Shown here one piece after another: positions 42,400-64,000 of a stretch of DNA of 64,000 nt. A model generated the notes under the pieces. The model worked only from the letters and a program-made list of their open reading frames with translations. It was not told the DNA's origin and searched no databases. The stretch is from NCBI RefSeq assembly GCF_030936135.1, contig NC_082612.1, positions 18,919,475-18,983,474 of the forward strand, in the 5' to 3' direction. The position numbers and the translations under genes are program-made. This DNA is from Gavia stellata. Lineage: Eukaryota; Chordata; Aves; Gaviiformes; Gaviidae. How positions within the stretch are numbered: position 1 is the first letter of the stretch; the number at the start of each line of letters is the position of its first letter.

Positions 42400-42474
42400 C
42401 TGTTACACTCTCCCAGCCATAAATTCCATTACTAGGAGGCACCTCCTGTTAGGCAAAATGTATGCATTTGTCAG
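42400..42474 (+). pseudogene. ABCG2 relic, possible exon 10 remnant
   Basis: Follows a pyrimidine-rich acceptor TTCGATCAG and starts CTGTTAC, where the gene has CTGTGTGTTAC. Length is 75 bp against 83. Further identity is poor, so support is mainly positional. Confidence 0.3.
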
Positions 42475-42642
42475 TAGAGATGGGTTCAATACACTAAGAC
42501 TTCTCTCCGGATTCTCTCTTATCTCAGGCCTCGCTGCGGTTAAAGAATAGGTGCAATTACAGCACCGACTAAAGAGATCACAAGCGACAGATTTGATAGA
42601 CAGTTCTCAACAGAATTATCATTTGATTCCATAGGGATCAAA

Positions 42643-42872
42643 TCGCCAGGGGAGGTTCAGGCTGGATATTAGGAAAAAATGTCTTTCCTGAGAGTGGTGA
42701 GACACTGGAATAAGCTGCCCAGGGAGGTGGTGGAGTCCCCATCCCTGGAGGTGTTCAAGGAACGTGTGGACGTGGCACTGCGGGACATGGTTTAGTGGGC
42801 ATGGTGGGGTTGGGTTGGGGGTTGGACTTGATGGTCTTACAGGTCTTTTCCAACCGGAATGATTCTGTGATC
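42643..42872 (+). mobile_element. CR1 3' fragment
   Basis: Runs from CGCCAGGGGAGGTTCAGGC through the CR1 3' UTR to GATTCTGTGATC. It is a 5'-truncated copy in plus orientation. Confidence 0.92.
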
Positions 42873-44088
42873 TAGTCTTGCCCCGCACTCATCAGAAGGT
42901 GTAAGTGGCCTTAATAATCCTTAAGACCATTGACAGAAGAAATTTACTGTGAATTTACATTGACAGTACCCCAAAAATGGAACTGTTAGTCAGCGTTAGC
43001 ACACACCATCCAATTCAAGCGTTCATGTTCTAGGAAGAATATTTAAAACTTACACAGGTTCCGAATGCCTTACTTCGGAGAAGCCTGAAAAAGCTCTATG
43101 TTTATTTATTAAGAAGAGGAAAAAAGGAAACTGTAACCTAAGTGCTGATAGCAGCCTAAGGAGAAAACCTGTATCGATAGAGAGCTTTTCATATGCAGAA
43201 GGCCACCGAAAAAACTGAAATGATTGGTACCCAATTTGGAAATAAAAGCAGTTAAAAAAAAAAACAACAACAAAAATAAAAACTACATCCAATAACTATA
43301 CAAGTAACTAAAGATCTGCTGGACTTCCCATTGCCCTGAAATTTATACATCAAGTTTGGGTATGTTTCTGAAACTACATTATTAGCAAGCTTTGTTAAGG
43401 ATTTACTGTGTTGTAGCCTATGGTTAAGCTGTGTAGAAGATCAGACTGTAGTTCTTAAAACCTAGGAAATACATAAAACTTCAAAATATTAACAATACAG
43501 AAGACAAAGTGCCTAACAAGGCTTACCGTGGACTTTTTTTTGTTTTGTTACAAAGGAAGGAGGCTTATTGATTTGAAAGCACTTTGTCCTAATTACAAAT
43601 AATGCAACAGAGACAAATAGCCTTCACGGACTCTGCAAATCATCTGTAAGACTCACTGAAGAGTGACTTACCTTAAGATTACATTGTTATGCTCCTCCAA
43701 GGTTGAAAAAATTTGGAATGTCATAAATTCCTCTTTACTGTTTGTTAGTTTACATCTGTATTTATATTTGTCTTATATTGTGGTTATTATAGCTTTCAAC
43801 AAGATATTTCCTTCAACAAAAACCACATTTCTTACTTTTTTAGCTACTTCTCTGTAGCTAAAAAAAATATTTAATAAATCAATAATATCAATTGTTGGAC
43901 TGTCATCTTCTTTCTTGACTTCTGTGCTGGTAGCTACAATAAAAACCTTGTAGACTATGTATTCACTACCTGTGAGGAAAGACATTTGTTTAATTTGGGT
44001 TTTCCGGAAGGCATCGAGGGACTCGTCGAGTAGCGTCCTATGGAAGCAGAGAATGACAACCCATTCCGCAAGGAATTTGGAGCATGAC
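42873..44088. other. AT-rich DNA inside the ABCG2 relic
   Basis: This is the interval where relic exons 11-15 would be expected. I looked for their coding signatures and found none. No known repeat was recognised. Confidence 0.4.
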
Positions 44089-44231
44089 TGTGGAGTCCCC
44101 ATCCCTGGAGGTGTTCAAGGAACATGTGGACGTGGCACTGCGGGACATGGTTTAGTGGGCATGGTGGGGTTGGGTTGATGGTTGGCCTTGATGATCTTAT
44201 AGGACTTTTCCAACCTTAGTGATTCTATGAC
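44089..44231 (+). mobile_element. Short CR1 3' fragment
   Basis: About 140 bp from GTGGAGTCCCCATCCCTGG to GTGATTCTATGA, with the same 3' UTR as the other CR1 copies in the window. Confidence 0.9.
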
Positions 44232-44617
44232 TTAAGCGTCTTGGAAACGTTAGGCTCTGCCTCCCCTCCTGAAAGCAGCGAGCACTGCTCGTGGATCTTC
44301 CCGCCATCGATTACCTGCGTTTCCCAGGGGGCTGGTCGCCACCCTGGGGACCCCAGAGTGGCCAGAGATGCCGTGTGGGGAGGGGCTAGGGACACAAACA
44401 GCATAAACCTTCTACTGAAGGAGCGCTTGCGGAACGCTGGAGGAGGACTCCTCCACCTCCAATTGCTATCCTCCTCGCTCACACTGCACACCCTATGTAA
44501 GCGGATAACCAAAAAAGCCCCATTCGTGCCTAAATATACAAGCAACGATCGCTTGCAGACCTTTTATCATAACATTAACTTTTTTTCCTTTTTCTCAGAT
44601 TTTTGTCCCTTGTTTAG

Positions 44618-44742
44618 ATTTACTGGAGAAGAGTATTTGAATACGCAAGGCATCCAAGTGATGCCCGTGGGGTATGGAAGAATTATGTGGCTCTTACTCC
44701 AAACATGCATCTCAAACTGCACTTCCTAAAGAAATTTTCAGA
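44618..44742 (+). pseudogene. ABCG2 relic, exon 16 remnant
   Basis: Acceptor CCCTTGTTTAG. The frame reads FTGEEYLNTQGIQV, parallel to [15 protein letters not shown] frameshift follows near 44669. In another frame the end reads HLKLHFLKKFS, parallel to the ABCG2 C terminus, after loss of about 25 bp that encoded part of the last helix. An AATAAA lies at 44849-44854. Confidence 0.88.
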
Positions 44743-45410
44743 AGTCAGCAGCACTATAGCATACACACAGTATTAAATATAAAAAAAGGTTCCCACTTCC
44801 CCCACACTGTGACTTTTACAGTGCACTGACTAAAGGCTTAACATACTTAATAAACTCAGTGTGTATGTATTTCGTTAAAGACCGAGATGGATTTACATAA
44901 AGCATTCAATTTTCATTACTATGGTATACTTCGACCTGGTGAGACAGCTGCCCAGACAGAACCATGGGGTTTCTATGCGAGGCTGGGATTTCCAAGAACC
45001 ATTCAACCCTCCAGATGCTGGGGGATTTCCTGAAACAAAGGGAAAAAATAAAGGGGAATAGAGAAAAAGAGTAGAGAAGGTAACTTCCACAGCAACTGTG
45101 AAGTAATAAAGGGACAGAGTTACTAGCAGTCGGAGCTGCTACCTGAAATAACAGAAGAGAGACCTGTGCGTTTGCACAAACGCAGATGTGAAATAAAGCG
45201 TTAAAAAACTAGTACTGTTTGGGCAGCGAAGTAGCAGGATCAGCCCAGTCCTCTCTGTTCATTTACACCCTGTACTCCCTTTTTACATTATTAGGTCATC
45301 TGGGAATAAGGTATGAGAGAGAAGTAACACACACAAAGTGTAGGCTTCTTAATGTTCCTTTACAAACCAATTGCATGGCACAACGTTTGCTTTATGGATT
45401 ATATAAAACA

Positions 45411-45416
45411 TTTATT
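45411..45416 (-). terminator. PKD2: Candidate PKD2 poly(A) signal
   Basis: Canonical AATAAA on the minus strand about 3.0 kb after the stop codon. ABCG2-relic sequence lies beyond it, so it is a reasonable 3' boundary for PKD2. Use is not proven. Confidence 0.4.
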
Positions 45417-48400
45417 AGGAAGTAAAGTGCTCAGGTTTACAGATCAACACATTCTTGATCATCGTAGAAGACTTGCATAATTAACAGCTTCCTAATAAGA
45501 CCAAACACTGTACATCACTACGCAAAAACCTTACCTTTGTAATAAGTGACAAATGATATTATAATCTGAAGTTGAAAAATGAAAGAATAAAATGTTGATA
45601 ATGTTTGTCAAGTGGCCATGCACTTACTGCGAGGCCCACCGTCAGCACACACGGGTACCCCATGAAAACTTACTGCACTTCAAGATGAAGTTTGTTATTA
45701 AGTAACGACACGTTACAGAAATATACCTCAACAAATACCGATACGAATGCAAACATGTTCATAATAAACACATACTACAAGTAAAAAGATAAACTGCATG
45801 ATTGAATTTACGTTTTGAAAGACACATTTTTACGGGAAACCTATTTAAAACTATACCGATAGGTTTCCTTTTGCTTTCTGCCCCCCCAAGGAAGGCCCTG
45901 CCTCACCAACAGATGACCACCGGATCGCTTCTGTGCACTCCCCAGTCCCTGCTGCCGCAAACCTTGGCACTCCACGAGCTTTACTGGCCACAGGCGCAAG
46001 CCTTAACGCAAGGTATTCTTAGCAAGGTTCCAGCTGAGTGCTGGACAACTCAAGTTGGGTCATTTGGCCAAAGTCATTGATTTTAAGTACGTGATTATTT
46101 AAATACTATCTTAGCATTTAGGCAACCCTTGACCCTAGAAACCCAACATGAATTACATGTTACACACATGTCATTAGTTACATTGCCTCAAAGTTTAAGC
46201 TGTAAATCATGTCACATACCAACACACTACACATTTTGGATATGAATATAAGGACAAGGCTAGGTATATTTAAATTGCTTTGTATTTTCTATTTTCCTCG
46301 CACACCAGCTGGCCGTGTGTACAGCTAGCGTTTTCATTTTGTTCGTTTGTTTGTTTAAAGTCAGAAATGCCAGTTCCACACAGAAAAGCTTTGCTCAGGA
46401 AGGTTTCTAAGGTCCAAAAACTTTCAATCAAGGCAAGACAGAGCTTAGTCTGAGCATCTCTCGTTTCACACAAATGCCCTAACCACTGTGCTGTGCACTG
46501 TTTTGGGAAGTTGCCGGGATCTCTTGTGAACGACTATGAATTTCTTCCTAGTACAGGAAAAAATAACCCACAGAAAGAAAAAATACTTCACAAGAATCAC
46601 AACCTGTTTTCCCACGTTGTTCTGTTCTTGAGCCAAAGCTACTAAGAAATTCCCATCTCCGCTTTCAACTTCCTCCTGCTCCACCTTACATTAATTACGT
46701 TTCTGGGCATACAGGTTCTTGTAAACTTAAAAAATAGGGAAAGGCATGAAGTCTATTTAGTTTTAGCAAGTTGTCTGGTTAGAGGGAAGGCATTCTGAGT
46801 CACTGTCCATCCAGGCAATGCAGTTGTAAGAACACACGCAAGATGTAAGCCTTGTCTAAGTAGCACTGCCACAAGAATGAGGCGACAACCCCTGGCAGCA
46901 ACTGCTTTTTGAAATAAAAAGCACCAACATAACATACACGTGCTACTTCTACTTTGTTAAAGAGGCATTTTTTCCTTTATATACCCTACTAATAGCTAAG
47001 ATGTGTTTGATTATGTAGCTGTCCATTTTCCTTTACACCAACTCCAAGTCTCTAAATACAAGACAACTGCCATCTTCAGGAAAAAAGCACAACTGACAAC
47101 CTCCCTCCTACACAGGCACTGCACATAGGGAAGGAAACGTGTTGCTAGGCAAAACTACAAACACTACGCCTCAATGCTTTCTATAGGAAACCAACATAAT
47201 TTCAGCGTTGCACCTCCTTTCAAAAACAAAGCTTCCATGACACAGTGAACAGAGGAAATGAAATACTAAAAATCAGTGATTCTACTACAAACACCTTTCC
47301 AAAGGAATCACGCATTGCACCTCAGCAGAAAAGCACATGTAGAAATATACCTAGTAATTTTACAAGCAGTTCTCTTAAATGTAAATACAGACTACATAGT
47401 CGAGACATGATTAGAACTTGATAGAACACGAGATCAGATTTTCCCTAATGTGAGCAACTTCTCTGCCCCCTTCCCTGTCACACCCAAGGAAGAGTTATTG
47501 TTTTTCAGTTTTGTGTGCTTTTAAATAATGTATTTGCTGCACAGTAACCATATTTACCCAAGAACCTGTGGAATGTTTATCCCAGGAACACTTAGATGAT
47601 GAAAACGTAGCATTAAAGAAATGGGCACTTTGCAACCAAGCTGAATATGATTACGTCAGTTGGGTGTGAAGAGGCAATTCTCAAGTATTACTTTTGAAAT
47701 GTTAACGAAATGCAAAAACATGTGATGCGTAGAGTTTCTATTACGGAATAATGTGATTTACAGTTGTACAAACTAAGTGTACTTTCTTCTGTTTAAAGAA
47801 ACATAGTATTTCTCAAAAACAGTAAAAAATGAACATTTTAAGTTAATTAAAATGTTAGTACACCAACAATAACTCAGAAAAATAGGTAGAAACTCAAAGT
47901 GAAAAAAAATGCTGTTTTACCTCTTTGAAAAGTGTCAGCTGTTATAATGAATGAGCCAATAAACTGATGCCATCTTCTTTTAAAAATTGCTTTTAAAAGC
48001 ATTTTAAAATCGTATTTTCCAATAGAAAGCAGAAAACTCACAGCCTTTCATTTGAGTGTTTTAGCCACAGCGCATTATTTTGCCTGAAGCTTGCTGCCCT
48101 CGTCAAAGTGTTCCCCGTAACACATGTATGGAACCCAAATTCCGTCCAGGTGGATTTTGGCACGCCTGGTTTCCACTCTGGCTCCTGCATTTCCATTTCC
48201 AAGGCTGACGGTCTCACTGTTGGTAACTTGTACGTGACACATGGCTTACATAGGTCTGAAAATGCCTTATGAAGAGATTATTTACTTTTGCCTGCCAGTG
48301 AAAATTGTCCTTCGTGGTCTGATCAGGATGATCACCTCACGCTGGGAAACAGTGGAGTAGTGTATTTGTCGGCTTAATACTGACCCGAAACGTTTACAAT

Positions 48401-48417
48401 CACCTACAGAGTTAATC
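45411..48417 (-). other. PKD2: Probable PKD2 3' UTR
   Basis: AT-rich, repeat-poor sequence directly after the PKD2 stop on the minus strand. A minus-strand AATAAA (plus-strand TTTATT) lies at 45411-45416 and would give a 3' UTR of about 3 kb. Short open frames in it, such as 45802-46080, have no recognisable product. The exact end is uncertain. Confidence 0.5.
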
Positions 48418-61663
<13,246 letters not shown>

Positions 61664-64000
61664 CTGCAAAAGATTTGGTAAGGAGTAAGCGGTAAAGGGG
61701 TGGGGGAAAGAGAAGAGAAAAACGGAAGGACAAAAAGAAAAAAAAACCCAAAAAAGTACTTTGCTTGTTTTGAATATATCAGGTTATATTTGTATAGATT
61801 TTGCACTGAAAAGTTTAAGCTTCAGGACAAAACAAAATCCACACCAAGCAGCATTTGTGGGTCAACTGTGATTAAAATACAAAAAGCAGTGAAGAACAGA
61901 CTGATCACTCAGTTTAAAATACTCAGTTCTCCTTCCAACTACTCATTCTATTATTAATGCTTCTACAAAAGCTAACTTCAAGAAAAACAAAGGCACAATT
62001 CAGCAGCCTGAATGGAGGCAGCTAGTGCCTTTTTAGGTGACTTGTGCCATCCAAGGCATCCACAGAGAGCTGGCACGGATAGCACAGGTCCTCAGGAGAG
62101 CTATGTCCTGCTTGAGCAGATAATAACGGTCAACGGGTATCGCAGGGCAGCGCGAATGACATTAGCCGCCTATGGTTAGGCAACGAAACTCCACCCGAGA
62201 CATACACTGCTTCGAAGAGAGTCTTCCCGCAGAAAATAAATGACTGCGTGTTACTGCTTTTCCTCACACTGGGCCAAGCATTTGGCTGACGACCACAGAG
62301 AATAAATTATAAAATGACATACAACGCCAAGATGGCTCAAGAGAACAGTCTCTGGCACTGAGACTGGTACCGCCTGTAAATACTTAAAACCATTTTATGG
62401 CTAAAACTCAGAGAAGCCCAAAAGATTAAATCCACACTGAACAACCTCCATCAGTTTTGACAATTTTATAAAAATTTTTTACCCCAGGGAAGAAAATGTG
62501 CTTTTCTTTAACAACCGGAAAACAAGAATTAATTTTAACAGATTTCTGCTGTGGCGCATGGGATGTATCACGTGACCGTGCATACCTGGATTCTCTCTAA
62601 ATACATCCTCTCACAAATACAAGAGTACCAGAAATGCCCATAGCACTTAGCCTGCACTGGAAAGTTCTCTCCTAGGGCACGCCAAGCCACAGACCAGCCT
62701 GTCCCAGAGTTATTGCTTACGTGTAAAACTAAAAAGGATAGCACTTAAAAAAATACTAGTGAGTTAGCAATAGCTGTAGATAATTTAACACACTACGCTC
62801 TTCCTTTATTCTGTCACCAAAAATCTTTTTCTATAGAAAAAGAAATTTTGAACAGCTTGCAGTCAAACTTTTCCCGCTGAAACCAATTTCACTTTATTTT
62901 AATTCAAGTCCGTCACTGCTAGCCCTCTCCTGCTGGTACAGCATAACGGCCGCAAGCAGTCTTACACTACTTTGTCCATAAACCTGCACTAAGCATTCTT
63001 AAAGGACTTGGGAAGGAATAAACCCATGATATTTAGTATATAACCAAGCTTGCAGTACAACACCGAAACAGTTGTGTCAACGGTATGAAGTTTGGGGGTT
63101 TTTTTAGTAATTCTACTCCACACAAGCAAGGCAGACTTGCTCTCAGAGCCTGTCTACCAACGTAGTTTTGCATTTTCTTTTCCACTCCAAGATTCTCTGT
63201 CACAAAAAATAAAAACATCACCTTGTGCTACTACAACTGATCATAAACGACAACTTAAGTGTCACTGATATTTCAGGCATTTAGAACAGAACTGCCCACA
63301 CTAAAAATAGAAACATATCGACTTTCCAAAGAAATACTAACTTAATGCTTACAAATTTTGTTGTTATTCTCCCTAGTAACCAAATAAACCATCTATTTCA
63401 CAACTCCATAGTAAGTTCTATTTTGCATTGTCTTGGAATTTTTATGCAACTGTATGAACATGCCTTGTTTTGACTATTAACTTAAAACCCCCTAGAAATC
63501 TTGAAATAGAATTGTATAAGGGCTTCAAGTTCCCAAGGCCAGAAAAGACGATTGCTCTCAGAACTGTTATATTATACCGGCCACAACTGTTCACGGTGCT
63601 GTGTGAGGCCTGTGGTAAACATCCTGTACTATCCGCGCCCCAGCATCACTAAGGTTCTTCACCCTGAGAAAAGAACAGCAAACTCAGTTCAGGCTGCTTT
63701 CTTGAACTCCGTTTGGGTCCAGGAATATTGTTGTGTATGAGGCTGGAGATATATCAAGCTCCTCACTTCTGGACTAAGTCCGTATTTAGGAGAATCTGCT
63801 AATACTATCGTCAGTGTTGATTCTACAGCACCTACCTCAAAGCAGTCACCTCCTTAAAAGCCAATAAAAAAAATAAAAATAATTTTAAAAAGAGTAGGTT
63901 GAATGTTACTCTGTTCTCTGTTCTATAGTATTATGAGACTTCATATATCACATCACAGACAACAAAACAAATGGCACACTTACATCATGGAAGTCTCCAG
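61664..64000 (-). other. PKD2: PKD2 intron 2 (partial)
   Basis: No sequence matching exon 2 (the first-membrane-helix region) was found up to the window end. The stretch is AT-rich and without recognisable repeats. Confidence 0.55.

Larger units (their letters stand above)
36609..44742 (+). pseudogene. Unprocessed ABCG2-like tandem pseudogene
   Basis: Remnants of ABCG2 exons occur in the same order and orientation: exon 3 (36609-36668), probable exon 7 (37896-38017), exon 8 (38483-38576), exon 9 (40177-40349), possible exon 10 (42400-42474) and exon 16 (44618-44742). Acceptor AGs remain at the expected places, so this is a duplicated gene with introns and not a retrocopy. Exons 2, 4-6 and 11-15 were not found. 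Walker A is destroyed, two donors have lost their G, and exons 9 and 16 carry internal deletions and a frameshift. Five CR1 pieces have inserted or been left inside. It is non-functional as a transporter. Tandem ABCG2-family duplicates are known in other vertebrates; whether this relic matches any of them cannot be said from here. Confidence 0.85.

Noticed and set aside
45802-46080. 92-codon ORF in the ABCG2-PKD2 interval
   Set aside because: It is antisense within the probable PKD2 3' UTR and has no recognisable domain.
63971-64000. Possible PKD2 exon 2 end at the window edge (a donor-like GTAAGT on the minus strand)
   Set aside because: The bases before it translate to nothing like the expected membrane-helix end of exon 2.

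Overview
This is avian nuclear DNA. CR1 LINE fragments and bird-type ERVL-like solo LTRs are scattered through it, and two genes keep vertebrate exon-intron structure: ABCG2 (plus strand, complete coding sequence) and PKD2 (minus strand, exons 3-15; the 5' part lies beyond the window). They converge tail to tail, as in mammals. The species cannot be fixed from sequence alone; a non-galliform bird is possible, which is inference.

Layout. 1-1181: a solo LTR with a perfect 5-bp target-site duplication, whose interior has expanded into about 530 bp of GAA/GAT triplets. 1801-2705: a small PLAC8/cornifelin-like gene that lacks several family cysteines. 2706-11256: GC-rich, gene-poor DNA with a decayed tandem repeat and two CR1 pieces. 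10790-11291: a GC-rich block ending in a strong donor, a candidate ABCG2 promoter and non-coding exon 1. 17164-35066: ABCG2 coding exons 2-16, 663 codons, every junction worked out and in frame, with one GC-AG intron and one NAGNAG acceptor. 35067-45400: intergenic DNA holding the relic of a second ABCG2 copy (recognisable exons 3, 8, 9 and 16, with probable 7 and 10), in the same order and orientation. 45400-64000: PKD2 3' UTR and exons 15 to 3 on the minus strand.

Most striking observation. A 509-bp block in ABCG2 intron 9 (26687-27195) recurs with two substitutions and no indel at 41264-41772, inside the relic, at almost the same distance from the exon-9 and exon-10 remnants (908 and 619 bp in the gene, 914 and 627 bp in the relic). 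The surrounding intron and exon sequence has diverged almost beyond recognition. This points to recent gene conversion or to a strongly constrained non-coding element kept in both copies.

Function. ABCG2 is a half-transporter that exports xenobiotics, urate and porphyrins. PKD2 is a TRP-family cation channel of cilia and ER. They are neighbours by conserved synteny, not parts of one pathway. Splice coordinates come from reading frame and remembered mammalian protein structure; no alignment or database search was run.
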